A stretch of DNA of 64,000 nt from Flaviaesturariibacter aridisoli (GCF_004343705.1 NZ_SKFH01000012.1:1-64000); one strand, 5' to 3'. Positions 1 to 7,602 are shown, counted from the stretch's first letter. Program-made: numbers and translations. The notes: generated by a model from the letters alone, not told the origin.

Positions 1-634
1 TTCTTTCCACCACCCATCTGACAGGAAGGGGGGAGAAGCGGTTGGAGTGTCTGCGCTGAATGAGCACCCACCGGATCCTGCCTCCTGCGGTAAAAGCCGG
101 TGGTCCGTCGTAGCCGCCGTCGGCGACAATAGTGCGCACCGAAGGGCGGTCCTCCACATCATCGCGCAGCACGCGCGCCCCGGTCTTGTCATGAACAAAA
201 GCGGAAGTAACGCCGGCGGCAATGACGGTGCCCTGGGTGTCCACAGCCAGGTGGCGCTTTCTTCCCTTTACCTTTTTGCCCGCATCATAACCCACCTCGT
301 CGCCTGTGCCGGCCACGGTTTTTACCGACTGGGCATCAATGAGCAGCATCGAAGGCTCGCCGCTTCTGCCTTGCCGGCGCCGCAGCTGAATGCCCACCAG
401 GTATAGCGCCCGGTCCAGCAGTCCGTAGCGGGCCCACTTGTTCAGGTAGTACCATACCAGGCGGTAATCGCCGTACTGCGGCGGAAGCGAGCGCCACTTG
501 CAGCCGTTGCTCAAAAGATAAATGATGCCGCTGAAGATCAGTTGAAGGGAATGCTTGCGCCGCCGCACCTTCGGCTCAAATATTGTAGCTACTTTATTCC
601 AAAGGGCGTCAGGCACCTGATACAGAGTTTGCAT
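1..634 (-). CDS. IS5-type DDE transposase, N-terminal 211 residues (partial)
   Basis: The minus-strand frame opens at an ATG at 634 (MQTLYQVPDALW) and stays open to the window edge, so the C-terminus is missing. The N-terminal third is the short helical IS5 domain (KWRSLPPQYGDYR). The DDE catalytic domain then follows: first Asp in LLIDAQSVKT, second Asp in VADGGYDG, and the Glu in WVVER at the very edge. The KKVKGRKRH segment between them is also typical. No frameshift is visible in the part seen, so the gene could be functional. It probably catalyses cut-and-paste movement of its own IS. Confidence 0.85.
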   Translation of the reverse strand, partial: MQTLYQVPDALWNKVATIFEPKVRRRKHSLQLIFSGIIYLLSNGCKWRSLPPQYGDYRLVWYYLNKWARYGLLDRALYLVGIQLRRRQGRSGEPSMLLIDAQSVKTVAGTGDEVGYDAGKKVKGRKRHLAVDTQGTVIAAGVTSAFVHDKTGARVLRDDVEDRPSVRTIVADGGYDGPPAFTAGGRIRWVLIQRRHSNRFSPLPVRWVVER

Positions 635-727
635 TGTAACCAATGTTTGTTCACCTCTCTATCAGCAAGCAAGACGCCCTTTTTCCTTTTGGCTCAGCTC
701 AAACCAGACATACTGAAAACCAACTAA

Positions 728-750
728 CTAATTTTAGACAGCCTCTAAGA
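728..750. repeat. IS terminal inverted repeat (right end)
   Basis: On the minus strand this reads TCTTAGAGGCTGTCTAAAAT followed by TAG, about 95-115 bp ahead of the transposase ATG. That is where an IS5-type terminal repeat is expected. The matching left end is not in the window. Confidence 0.55.
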
Positions 751-782
751 GACGCACCCTTTACGCCTGACTTACCATAAAA

Positions 783-808
783 AAACGTCCCGCCTTGGCG
801 GGACGTTT
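783..808. terminator. Hairpin terminator between IS and gcvT
   Basis: Perfect 12-bp stem AAACGTCCCGCC / GGCGGGACGTTT with a 2-nt loop. The best T-run follows on the minus strand; on the plus strand only TTT follows. It may have served a gene now displaced by the IS. Confidence 0.6.
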
Positions 809-911
809 CCTATCATTTAGCGAATACCTTATTCGCTCCTTTTCTTCGCGGTTCAAAACGCTTCTTCAACTTCTCTCGCCTTATTAAACCCGCCCTGCGC
901 AGGCGCCCCGA

Positions 912-945
912 CAAACCGGAAACAGGCAAACCGGAAACCGTAAAC
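912..945. repeat. Heptanucleotide microrepeat, AAACCGG type
   Basis: About four imperfect 7-bp units of AAACCGG/AAACCGT type just upstream of the gcvT promoter. It belongs to the window-wide class of locus-specific heptad microrepeats. Confidence 0.55.
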
Positions 946-952
946 GCCCTCT

Positions 953-960
953 TATCTTTG
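953..960 (+). promoter_or_regulatory. Bacteroidetes -7 element of gcvT (TATCTTTG)
   Basis: Exact match to TAnnTTTG, 18 nt upstream of the gcvT ATG. No clear -33 TTTG is seen. The rest of 809-952 shows only the heptad repeat. Confidence 0.55.
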
Positions 961-978
961 CCCCCTTAAAACGCTTGC

Positions 979-2082
979 ATGAAGAATACGCCTTTTACCG
1001 CGAAGCACCAGGAACGCGGCGCCAAGATGGCCGAGTTTGCCGGGTACAATATGCCGATCTCCTACACGGGGATCAATGACGAGCACGCCACGGTGCGCCG
1101 CAACGCCGGTGTGTTCGACGTGAGCCACATGGGCGAGTTCATGCTCAAGGGCCCCGGCGCCCTCGACCTCATCCAGCGCGTGACCTCCAACGACGCATCC
1201 AAGCTCACCGCCGGCAAAGCGCAGTACAGCTGCCTGCCCAACGACCAGGGCGGCATCATAGACGACCTGCTGGTGTATTGCATCGAAGAGAACAACGTAT
1301 ATATGCTGGTGGTGAATGCCTCCAACATCGAGAAAGACTGGAACTGGATCTCGAAGCACAATGCTCCGGCAGGCGCGGAAGGACAAGCAGTAGAGATGCA
1401 CAACATCTCGGAGCAGACCGGCCTGCTGGCCGTGCAGGGCCCCAACGCCACCAAGATCCTGCAGCCGCTGACCGACATGGACATCCTCAACCTCAAATAC
1501 TACACCTTTGTGAAAGGCCGCTTTGCCGGCGTGGACAACGTGCTGGTGAGCGCTACGGGCTATACCGGCGCCGGCGGCGTGGAGATCTATTTCGAAGACA
1601 AGGACGGCGCCGGTGAAAAGATCTGGAACGCCATCTTCGAAGCCGGCGAGCCCCAGGGGCTGAAGCCCATCGGCCTCGGCGCCCGCGATACGCTCCGCCT
1701 CGAGATGGGCTTCGCCCTTTACGGCAACGACATCGACGACAGCACCTCACCGCTCGAAGCCGGCCTCGGCTGGATCACCAAATTCACGAAGGACTTCACC
1801 GCGAAAGAGATCCTCCAGAAACAAAAAGAAGCCGGCATCACCCGCAAGCTCGTGGGCTTCGAGATGGTCGACAAGGGCATCCCGCGCCACGGCTACACCA
1901 TCGTAACCGAAGGCGGTGAAGCCATCGGCTACGTGACCTCCGGAACGCAAAGCCCTTCCCTCGGCAAGGCCATCGGCATGGGCTATGTGCGCAAGGAACT
2001 CGCCGACATCGACAGCAACATCTATATCAAAGTGCGGGATAAGCAACTCCAGGCCAAAGTGGTGAAGATCCCCTTCGAGTGA
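979..2082 (+). CDS. gcvT: Glycine cleavage system T protein (aminomethyltransferase)
   Basis: 367 residues, the normal GcvT length. The protein transfers the methylene group from the aminomethyl-lipoyl H protein to tetrahydrofolate, releasing ammonia, in the glycine cleavage complex. Family signatures are visible: [13 protein letters not shown] near the N-terminus, [10 protein letters not shown] (about 46-55), [14 protein letters not shown] (about 192-205) and [11 protein letters not shown] (about 234-244), then the C-terminal barrel domain. The ATG at 979 lies 18 nt after a TATCTTTG promoter element. No other glycine-cleavage gene is nearby, which is usual in Bacteroidetes. Cytosolic. Confidence 0.96.
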   Translation: MKNTPFTAKHQERGAKMAEFAGYNMPISYTGINDEHATVRRNAGVFDVSHMGEFMLKGPGALDLIQRVTSNDASKLTAGKAQYSCLPNDQGGIIDDLLVYCIEENNVYMLVVNASNIEKDWNWISKHNAPAGAEGQAVEMHNISEQTGLLAVQGPNATKILQPLTDMDILNLKYYTFVKGRFAGVDNVLVSATGYTGAGGVEIYFEDKDGAGEKIWNAIFEAGEPQGLKPIGLGARDTLRLEMGFALYGNDIDDSTSPLEAGLGWITKFTKDFTAKEILQKQKEAGITRKLVGFEMVDKGIPRHGYTIVTEGGEAIGYVTSGTQSPSLGKAIGMGYVRKELADIDSNIYIKVRDKQLQAKVVKIPFE

Positions 2083-2096
2083 GAGAAAGAACGCCT

Positions 2097-2156
2097 GGTT
2101 CGACAAGCTCACCATGACAATTGTCAGCCTGAGCGCAGCCGAAGGCCTTCTCAACT
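2097..2156. repeat. Dispersed intergenic repeat (TGTCAGCCTGAGCGCAGCCG type)
   Basis: Two joined motifs, TTCGACAAGCTCACCATGAC and TGTCAGCCTGAGCGCAGCCG. Related copies lie at 3993-4053 and 47644-47722. Motifs of this type are widespread between genes in Bacteroidetes (recalled). It occupies the gap between gcvT and comB, which argues against an ATG at 2114 being the comB start. Confidence 0.7.
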
Positions 2157-2176
2157 ACGCCAGACAATTTCAAAGA

Positions 2177-2932
2177 ATGACTAATTCAAAACCGACGCTC
2201 TATACTTGTTTGTCCCCCGCACTCCTGCATTTATATGATGTACGGGATTGTGTTGTTGTAGTGATCGACGTGCTGCGCGCCACGAGCACGATGGCGACGG
2301 TGCTGTACAACGGCGCCAAGGAGATCATTCCCGTCGACAGCGTGGAGCGCTGCATCCAGCTGGGTCGTGAGCTTGCCTGCATCACCGCCGGTGAGCGCGA
2401 CGGGCAGGTGGCGCCGGGCCTGCAATACGGCAACTCCTCTTTCGAGTACCCGCGCGAGTTCATCGCCGGCAAAACGCTCGTGCTCACCACCACCAACGGC
2501 ACCAAGCTGCTCCACATGGCACTGGCCAAAGGCGCTACGGAGATCATCACCGGGGCGTTTCTCAACCTGAGCGCCGTATGCGATCACCTCGTGTCGCTGA
2601 AGAAGAACGTGATCCTCGGCTGCGCCGCCTGGAAAGACAAGCCCAACATCGAAGACACCCTCTTCGCCGGTGCCGTCGTGAGCCGCATCAAGGAGCACTT
2701 CAGCGTCAACTGCGATGCGTCGCACATGGCCGAGTGCCTCTACGGCCTCGCCAAGGACGACATGTACGAATTCATGAAGCGCAACGACGCCTCGCACTAC
2801 CACCGCCTCACCAATTTCGGCCTGGAGAAAGACATCCGTCATTGCCTCACCGCCGACCAGGCCAATGTGCTGCCGGAATACGTGGATGGCAAGCTCGTCG
2901 CCGGCCCCCTGTCCCCCAAAGGGGGCACTTAG
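2177..2932 (+). CDS. comB: 2-phosphosulfolactate phosphatase (ComB family)
   Basis: 251 residues from the ATG at 2177. An in-frame ATG at 2114 lies inside a dispersed repeat and is rejected. The ComB fold is recognised by VVVIDVLRATSTM near the N-terminus, TTTNGTK, LGCAAWKDKPNIEDTLFAGA and the C-terminal HYHRLTNFGLEKDI segment. The family is Mg-dependent and hydrolyses 2-phosphosulfolactate. In Bacteroidetes its physiological role is unproven; a link to sulfonate metabolism is inference. The last residues (SPKGGT) are encoded by a palindromic dispersed repeat (2903-2932), so the native C-terminus may have been overwritten. Confidence 0.88.
   Translation: MTNSKPTLYTCLSPALLHLYDVRDCVVVVIDVLRATSTMATVLYNGAKEIIPVDSVERCIQLGRELACITAGERDGQVAPGLQYGNSSFEYPREFIAGKTLVLTTTNGTKLLHMALAKGATEIITGAFLNLSAVCDHLVSLKKNVILGCAAWKDKPNIEDTLFAGAVVSRIKEHFSVNCDASHMAECLYGLAKDDMYEFMKRNDASHYHRLTNFGLEKDIRHCLTADQANVLPEYVDGKLVAGPLSPKGGT
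2903..2932. repeat. Palindromic dispersed repeat overlapping the comB stop
   Basis: Contains CCCCCTGTCCCCCAAAGGGG. An inverted copy sits at 3081-3116, so the pair brackets the terminator at 2995-3024. Confidence 0.7.
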
Positions 2933-2994
2933 GTGGAAGTTCCAAACGACCATTGATCATTCCTCTGTTTGAAACGGTTTAATGGTTGATGATA

Positions 2995-3024
2995 AAAAGC
3001 CCCGGCGGTTCCGCCGGGGCTTTT
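2995..3024. terminator. Bidirectional terminator between comB and the Spy-like gene
   Basis: Perfect 14-bp stem AAAAGCCCCGGCGG / CCGCCGGGGCTTTT with a 2-nt loop, placed between convergent genes. Confidence 0.85.
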
Positions 3025-3080
3025 GCTTTTTGTAATTTATCGATCTTAGGAGCGATTGAATCTTTAAATCTACTTCGTGC

Positions 3081-3116
3081 TAAGTGCCCCCCTTTAGGGG
3101 ACAGGGCTAGGGCCCC
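3081..3116. repeat. Palindromic dispersed repeat at the 3' end of the Spy-like gene
   Basis: Inverted relative to the copy at 2903-2932. Read on the minus strand it begins with the TAG stop codon of the upstream gene, then CCCTGTCCCCTAAAGGGG. Confidence 0.7.
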
Positions 3117-3646
3117 GGCGGCGGCCCGTCTTCGGGTGGCCCGTCGTGGGGCGGCTCATCTTCTTTCCGGAAGGGGTCGGGGCTTGGGCGAGGGCCGGGG
3201 CGGCCCGCTGCATTCACGATGCGGCGCAGCAGCCGGTCGAATGCTTCCTGCTGCTGTGGGTTGCAAAGCGCACGTACCTGGGCAAAGTGCACGTAGGTCG
3301 CGCTGTCCATCTTCGTGTGCAGCGCTGCTATCGACCAGGCGATGCGGTTATCGGGTGCCGCGCCGGACTTTATTCCATCGAAATAGTGATCGCGGGCGTC
3401 GCGCATCTGTTTGCGGTAGCCTTGCATCCATTTGAAATGTTCGGCGCGCAACGTGTCGAAGGAGCGGCGCTGCGCGCTGTCGAAGCGGAGCTCGGTGGCC
3501 AGCGGGTTTTCGTCGCCGGGACGGGGGCCGGGCGCGGCTACGCGCCCTTCTTTTTTCTGCAGCCAGATGGTGGCCAGCAGCGCGATGTTAAGCAGCACCA
3601 GCAGGGTGATGCCGACAACGATCCAGTTGATGCGGCTTTTGTTCAT
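3107..3646 (-). CDS. Spy/CpxP-like periplasmic heavy-metal-sensor family protein
   Basis: 179 residues: one N-terminal membrane anchor (about 8-29, IVVGITLLVLLNIALL), then a helical periplasmic region with closely spaced charged residues (RRSFDTLRAEHFKWMQGYRK), then a Pro/Gly-rich tail. Small anchored proteins of this type usually sit behind an ECF sigma/anti-sigma pair in Bacteroidetes and are thought to sense misfolded protein or metal in the periplasm. It is the third gene of that operon, 3 nt after the anti-sigma stop. The extreme C-terminus runs up to a dispersed repeat, whose first bases supply the TAG stop. Confidence 0.7.
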   Translation of the reverse strand: MNKSRINWIVVGITLLVLLNIALLATIWLQKKEGRVAAPGPRPGDENPLATELRFDSAQRRSFDTLRAEHFKWMQGYRKQMRDARDHYFDGIKSGAAPDNRIAWSIAALHTKMDSATYVHFAQVRALCNPQQQEAFDRLLRRIVNAAGRPGPRPSPDPFRKEDEPPHDGPPEDGPPPGP

Positions 3647-3649
3647 GCT

Positions 3650-3925
3650 TCAATAGGTTTCCGAAAGGGTGAGTGAATATTCGGAGGCGATCGCCTGCGC
3701 GGTGCCTTCGTTGACGGGTGCTTCCTGCCGCCCGGCGCGGAGCGTAGCCACGTTGAGCAGCGCCACCAGCAGCAGCGCCAGGCCGAGGCGCCAGGCCAGC
3801 CGCCGCGGCAGCAGGCCATCCTGTAGCCGTGCCCGTACCTTGCTGTAGAAATACGGTCCTGCTTCCGCGCGTTGTGCATCGTCAAGGGAAGCCAGTATGT
3901 CGTCTATATCCTTCTCGTGTTTCAT
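3650..3925 (-). CDS. Short anti-sigma factor-like membrane protein
   Basis: 91 residues from the ATG at 3925 (MKHEKDIDDILASLDD). Upstream in-frame residues (MCVSIDKRFF) are less plausible. It has a soluble acidic/helical N-terminus (about 1-40), one membrane segment (about 48-66, LGLALLLVALLNVA) and a short outer tail. The function is inferred from its place between an ECF sigma gene and a Spy-like gene; the sequence alone shows only a bitopic protein. It would bind the sigma factor at the inner membrane and release it on envelope stress. Confidence 0.6.
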   Translation of the reverse strand: MKHEKDIDDILASLDDAQRAEAGPYFYSKVRARLQDGLLPRRLAWRLGLALLLVALLNVATLRAGRQEAPVNEGTAQAIASEYSLTLSETY

Positions 3926-3992
3926 AAAAAAGCGTTTATCAATGGAGACGCACATGGTGCGTCTGTACAGGACTCCCTGTTTTTAACATCCC

Positions 3993-4053
3993 ATCCTTCG
4001 GCTAGGCTCAGGATGACAAAGCTGCCTTGTCACGCTGAGCGCAGTCGAAGCGC
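3993..4053. repeat. Palindromic dispersed repeat (CTGAGCGCAGTCGAAG type)
   Basis: Inverted halves, CCTTCGGCTAGGCTCAGGAT and CACGCTGAGCGCAGTCGAAG, separated by about 20 bp. It lies between the sigma-factor and anti-sigma genes, so it sits inside the operon. Confidence 0.7.
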
Positions 4054-4055
4054 CA

Positions 4056-4616
4056 TCACCCCATCATTCCTGCCAGCTCTTTCCGCAGGTTTTGCTTAGC
4101 GCGGTGCAGCAGCGATTCCACCGACGACACCGTGGTGTCGAGCACGGCGGCGATCTCGTCCTGCCGCAGGCCTTCGAGCTTCTGGAGCACGAAGGCGGCG
4201 CCCTGCTTTTCGGGCAGCGCGCGGATGGCGCGGAACAGGAGGGCGCTCCGTTCTTTTTGCTCCGCAGCCACGCCGGGGTGGTGGAAGTCGGGCGCTTCGG
4301 GCTCCGTTTCGTGGCGGCTGAAGAGCGATACGAGGAAGCCGCCGCGCTTGTGCCGCTGCTGCTTGCGCCGGAAGTCGAGCGCCGCCGTTACGGCGATGCG
4401 GTAGATCCAGGTGCCGAGGCCCGCCTCCCGCTTGAACGAGCCGACGCTTTGCCACACCCGCACAAACACCTCCTGCGCCAGGTCCTCCGCATCTTCGGCA
4501 CGCTGCACCAGGCCCAGCACCGTATTGTAGATGCGGTCCCCGTACTGGGCCACCAGCGCGCGGAAGGCAGGTTCCTCCAGGCGTTGCAGGCCCTCGATGA
4601 GGTCGGATTCGGTCAA
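4056..4616 (-). CDS. ECF-type RNA polymerase sigma factor
   Basis: 186 residues if the TTG at 4616 is used (LTESDLIEGLQRLEEPAFRA). An ATG at 4676 would add 20 residues, but that ATG lies in a dispersed repeat (GATGGGTC), so it is doubted. Region 2 is visible as YGDRIYNTVLGLVQRAEDAEDLAQEVFVRVW (about residues 25-55, quoted in part only for orientation) with its DAEDLAQEVF core. Region 4 is RQDEIAAVLDTTVSSVESLL near the C-terminus. It is the first gene of a sigma/anti-sigma/Spy-like operon and probably directs an envelope-stress regulon. Confidence 0.9.
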   Translation of the reverse strand: MTESDLIEGLQRLEEPAFRALVAQYGDRIYNTVLGLVQRAEDAEDLAQEVFVRVWQSVGSFKREAGLGTWIYRIAVTAALDFRRKQQRHKRGGFLVSLFSRHETEPEAPDFHHPGVAAEQKERSALLFRAIRALPEKQGAAFVLQKLEGLRQDEIAAVLDTTVSSVESLLHRAKQNLRKELAGMMG

Positions 4617-4668
4617 CAGGCAGCTCGTTTGGAGGTTAGACGATGAAAGAGGAAAAATCCTGCGGGCC

Positions 4669-4822
4669 CGACCCATCCCCTAACCCCTTCCCTAAGGGAA
4701 GGGGAATAAAGACACCTAATTTAAATCATTGGGATCTTTCTCCTCCTTCCCCTTGGGAAGGAGGCCGGGAGGATGGGTCTATTCCCCTTCCCTTTGGGAA
4801 GGGGCCGGGGGATGGGTCTGAA
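4669..4822. repeat. Three copies of a palindromic dispersed repeat
   Basis: Copy 1 (4669-4712) is inverted relative to copies 2 (4739-4776) and 3 (4777-4822). The core is CCTTCCC/GGGAAGG with a GGGATGGGTC-type tail. The region separates the sigma-factor gene from the unknown gene at 4779. Copy 3 is translated as the C-terminus of that gene, and the junction of copies 2 and 3 supplies its stop codon. Confidence 0.8.
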
Positions 4823-5576
4823 AGGCCCGCTCCAGCACCGAGATCCCCGCGTTCGTCAGCTGGTAGCGCTGCCAGCCGGCCCGGTGGACGAGACCGGCGC
4901 GGATGCCAGCCTGCAATACTTTGTACAGCCCGGTATAGGACAGCCGCGTCGTTTTTTGCAGTTCGGGGTACGCACGGCGTTCATTGCCCGGGCGGCAAAG
5001 TGCATTTAGCAGCAGGGGCAGGTTACGTTCCTGCGGCCAGCGCAGGTGGGGCACCGGGCCCGCCCGCAGATGTGCGGCGATGGCCCTCCAGGAAGGAAGG
5101 GCCACCGAAAGGCGCGTGAGGCGCTCATTGCGGACAGCTTCCGCCGTAGCTCTTTCGGCTTGTTGCCGGAAAGGTGCAGATAGGAACCCGGAGGCGGTAG
5201 TGTCTACGGGGAAGATTGACCCGGAAAGTCCGGGGAATCCATCCAAAATGCCCGGGTTTGTCCCGGTATGCTCCGCTTCCGGGTGAAACAACTGGTTTTT
5301 TGACCGGGCCGGCAGGCTGGCCGGGTTCAAAAACTGCTTTGTTGACCCGGCAGGTTCGATGGCCGTAGCAAAACACTCGTTCTTTGTCCCGGCATCGCCA
5401 ACGGCTGGGTTAAACCCCGGGTTGTTTGTCCCGGCATCGCCGTTCGGGTGGTGCGTATTGCTGCTGCGCATCGCGCGCAGTTCTTCTTCCAGCCGCAGGT
5501 TTTTCTCCGCCAGGGCGGATACGACCGCCGTCAGGCGGCGGTTCTCGGCTTGCAGGTGCAGGAGCTCTTGATGCAT
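4779..5576 (-). CDS. Unknown protein: coiled coil, 14-residue repeats, winged-helix-like C-terminus
   Basis: 265 residues from the ATG at 5576 (MHQELLHLQAENRRL). Not recognised as a named family. Residues about 3-38 form a coiled coil (LQAENRRLTAVVSALAEKNL). Residues about 45-125 hold five to six imperfect 14-residue repeats of AGTxNxxF type, encoded by a 42-bp (2 x 21) DNA repeat. The last 90 residues (LPLLLNALCRP, LSYTGLYKVLQAGIRAGLV, YQLTNAGISVLE) look like a winged-helix domain. The final residues (HPPAPSQREGE) come from a dispersed repeat. A DNA-binding role is only a guess. Confidence 0.5.
   Translation of the reverse strand: MHQELLHLQAENRRLTAVVSALAEKNLRLEEELRAMRSSNTHHPNGDAGTNNPGFNPAVGDAGTKNECFATAIEPAGSTKQFLNPASLPARSKNQLFHPEAEHTGTNPGILDGFPGLSGSIFPVDTTASGFLSAPFRQQAERATAEAVRNERLTRLSVALPSWRAIAAHLRAGPVPHLRWPQERNLPLLLNALCRPGNERRAYPELQKTTRLSYTGLYKVLQAGIRAGLVHRAGWQRYQLTNAGISVLERAFQTHPPAPSQREGE
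5216..5446. repeat. 21-bp-register array (42-bp unit) inside the coding region
   Basis: On the plus strand a TTG(A/T)CC-CGG block starts at 5216, 5258, 5300, 5342, 5384 and 5426, exactly 42 bp apart. A second block of CCGGGTTcAAA type starts half-way at 5279, 5321, 5363 and 5405, exactly 21 bp after the first. The register is kept without a single-base slip across 11 half-units. Confidence 0.8.
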
Positions 5577-5743
5577 GGGCGCCGGTTTTGGTTTCCTTAA
5601 AATACACAAACTACCGGAAAGTGACCGTACCTTCGCTTCCTCGCTCACCCCAAAAGCATCTATGTAATACCCGCTTTCTTTCCCGGAAACCCAATAGCAG
5701 CGCCGCAGGCGGCTGCATTTCTCTTTTCCCAAAGAAAGTACTG

Positions 5744-7339
5744 ATGCTACAGCTCCAACAGCTTACCTACCGGCATGCCGACGGCACGCCGCTGTTCTCC
5801 GACCTTAATTTATCGCTCCAGGCCCCCGCGAAAGCCGCACTGGTGGGCCATAACGGCTGCGGCAAGTCGACCCTGCTCCGCCTCCTCGCCGGCGCCGAAG
5901 CACCCAGCGGCGGCAGCGCCCGCGTGGACGGATCGCACTGGTACGTGCCCCAGCACCTCGGCTCCTTCGATGGCCAGACCGTGGCGGAAGTGCTCGGCGC
6001 CGCCGAAAAGCTCGGGGCCCTGGCCGACGTGCTCGCCGGCCGCAACGTGGAAGAGGCCCTCGTTCGCCTCGACGACGACTGGACGGTAGCGGAGCGCTTC
6101 CGCGCCGCCCTCGACCATTGGGGGCTGCCCGGCCTCGCTCCCGGCACCCTCCTCGGCGCCCTCAGCGGCGGGCAAAAAACACGCGTTTTCCTCGCCGGGC
6201 TTGCGTTTGCCGACCCAAAAACAGTGTTGCTCGACGAACCAAGCAACCACCTCGACGCCGGTGGACGTGCCCTGCTGTACGATTGGGTGCGCTCCACCCG
6301 CTCGCTGCTGCTGGTCGTGAGCCACGACCGCGCCCTCCTCAACGAGTTGCCGCTCACCTACGAGCTCGGGCCGCAGGGCCTGACGGCCTACGGCGGCAAC
6401 TACGACTTTTACGCGGCGCAAAAAGCCGGCGCCGACGCGGCGCTGGAAGAAGACCTGCTGCACGGCGAAAAGGAGCTGCGCAAGGCAAAAGCTGCGGCCC
6501 GCGCCATGGCCGAGCGGCAGGCAAAGCGCGATGCCCGCGCGGAAAAGAGCTCGGGCAAAGCGGGCCTGCCCAGCATCGTGATCAACAACCTCCGCAACGC
6601 CGCTCAGAACAGCACCGCCCGCGCACAGGGGGTGCACAGCGGCAAGGTGGATGCCATCCGCCGCGAGGTGGACGCCCTCCGCGCCGCCGTGCCCGACCGC
6701 GACCGGATGAAGCTGCGCTTTTCCGATTCGGCCCTGCACCGCGGCAAGACGCTCTTCGTGGCCGAAGACCTGCAATACCGTATCGACGGACGCCCGCTGT
6801 GGGCGCCCCTGACCTTCCGCATCGGCTCGGGCGAGCGCCTTGCGATCGAAGGACCCAACGGCTCGGGCAAGACCACGCTGCTGCGCCTGCTGTTGGGCGG
6901 ACTGGAGCCTTCGGGCGGCCGCCTGCAGCGATCGGTGCAGCGGTCGGTGTACATCGACCAGCACTATTCGCTGCTGGATGAAACGTGTACGGTGCTGGAA
7001 CAGGCGCAGCGGTTCAATCGCCACGCCCTGCCCGAGCACGAGCTGCGCACCCGGCTCGACTGGTTCCTGTTCGGTGCCGCCGACAGCGGCAAGCGCTGCG
7101 CAGCCCTCAGCGGCGGCGAGCGGATGCGGCTGGCCCTCTGCTGCCTCAACATCGCCGACGGCGCCCCCGACCTCATCGTGCTCGACGAGCCCACCAACAA
7201 CCTCGACCTCCGCAACACCGAGATTCTCGCCGCCGCCGTGCGCGACTACGAAGGCACGCTGATCGTGGTGTCGCACGATGAGCGCTTCCGGGAAGAGGTA
7301 GGGGTAGCGGGGACGATCAACGTGAGGCGTGAGACGTGA
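5744..7339 (+). CDS. ABC-F family ATPase with two nucleotide-binding domains
   Basis: 531 residues from the ATG at 5744 (MLQLQQLTYRHADGTPLF); the frame is open further upstream, but that stretch overlaps the divergent gene. Two ABC domains are complete. The first has Walker A GHNGCGKST (about 35), signature LSGGQKTR and Walker B VLLDEPSNHLD (about 160). The second has GPNGSGKTT (about 370), LSGGERMRL and LIVLDEPTNNLD (about 477). They are joined by a charged helical linker (about 225-300). There are no membrane segments. ABC-F proteins act on the ribosome (translation factors or antibiotic protection); which role applies here cannot be told. A TACCTTCG promoter-like box lies about 110 bp upstream. 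Confidence 0.93.
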   Translation: MLQLQQLTYRHADGTPLFSDLNLSLQAPAKAALVGHNGCGKSTLLRLLAGAEAPSGGSARVDGSHWYVPQHLGSFDGQTVAEVLGAAEKLGALADVLAGRNVEEALVRLDDDWTVAERFRAALDHWGLPGLAPGTLLGALSGGQKTRVFLAGLAFADPKTVLLDEPSNHLDAGGRALLYDWVRSTRSLLLVVSHDRALLNELPLTYELGPQGLTAYGGNYDFYAAQKAGADAALEEDLLHGEKELRKAKAAARAMAERQAKRDARAEKSSGKAGLPSIVINNLRNAAQNSTARAQGVHSGKVDAIRREVDALRAAVPDRDRMKLRFSDSALHRGKTLFVAEDLQYRIDGRPLWAPLTFRIGSGERLAIEGPNGSGKTTLLRLLLGGLEPSGGRLQRSVQRSVYIDQHYSLLDETCTVLEQAQRFNRHALPEHELRTRLDWFLFGAADSGKRCAALSGGERMRLALCCLNIADGAPDLIVLDEPTNNLDLRNTEILAAAVRDYEGTLIVVSHDERFREEVGVAGTINVRRET

Positions 7340-7468
7340 GGCGTGAGGCGTGAGGTCCCGTTCGCCCGCGAACGAGGCCGCTCTCAAATAAAGGCCTCCG
7401 TCCGTCGTGCAAGCGGCGCTTTCGGTTCAACCTGCACCCGCTCACGGCTCACGCTTCACGCCTCACGA
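7322..7468. repeat. Inverted heptad arms, GTGAGGC type
   Basis: Five tandem 7-bp units of GTGAGGC type at 7322-7356, beginning inside the ABC-F stop region, and four units in inverse orientation (CTCACGC type) at 7441-7468. Between them is a small hairpin CGTTCGCCCGCGAACG. Same composite design as at 48422, 54608 and 62599. Confidence 0.8.
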
Positions 7469-7518
7469 TTTAACCCGAAAATATCCCTGAAGCTCAGGTA
7501 ATCCCGTACTTTTTCCTT

Positions 7519-7526
7519 TACTTTTG
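7519..7526 (+). promoter_or_regulatory. -7 element upstream of the SNF2 gene (TACTTTTG)
   Basis: Exact TAnnTTTG match, 76 nt before the TTG start codon at 7603. Confidence 0.5.
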
Positions 7527-7602
7527 CCAATTGCCCAATTTCGAATGCCGGACGTTTCGGCGATGCGAAAAGGGCCGTGCGAATGAACCCTAAATCAGAA
7601 TT

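Larger units (their letters stand above)
1..750 (-). mobile_element. IS5-family insertion sequence, 5' portion, truncated by window edge
   Basis: The element holds a DDE transposase gene reading out of the window to the left. Its right end is marked by a terminal-repeat-like sequence at about 728-750; on the minus strand it contains GAGGCTGTCTAAAATTAG, which resembles ends of IS5-group elements (recalled, not searched). The other end and any target duplication are outside the window, so intactness cannot be judged. It lies 230 bp upstream of gcvT. Confidence 0.75.

Noticed and set aside
2114-2176. ATG at 2114 as comB start
   Set aside because: It lies in an intergenic dispersed repeat; the family N-terminus aligns with the ATG at 2177.
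4617-4676. ATG at 4676 as start of the sigma factor
   Set aside because: The ATG belongs to a dispersed repeat (GATGGGTC); the TTG at 4616 fits the family start better. Not certain.
5426-5743. Upstream extension of the ABC-F frame
   Set aside because: It overlaps the opposing gene and the repeat array, and the ABC domain starts right after the ATG at 5744.
5810-7387. A 525-codon minus-strand frame opposite the ABC-F gene
   Set aside because: Composition is that of a high-GC shadow frame (Gly/Ala/Val/His-rich, no domain), while the plus strand has two full ABC domains.
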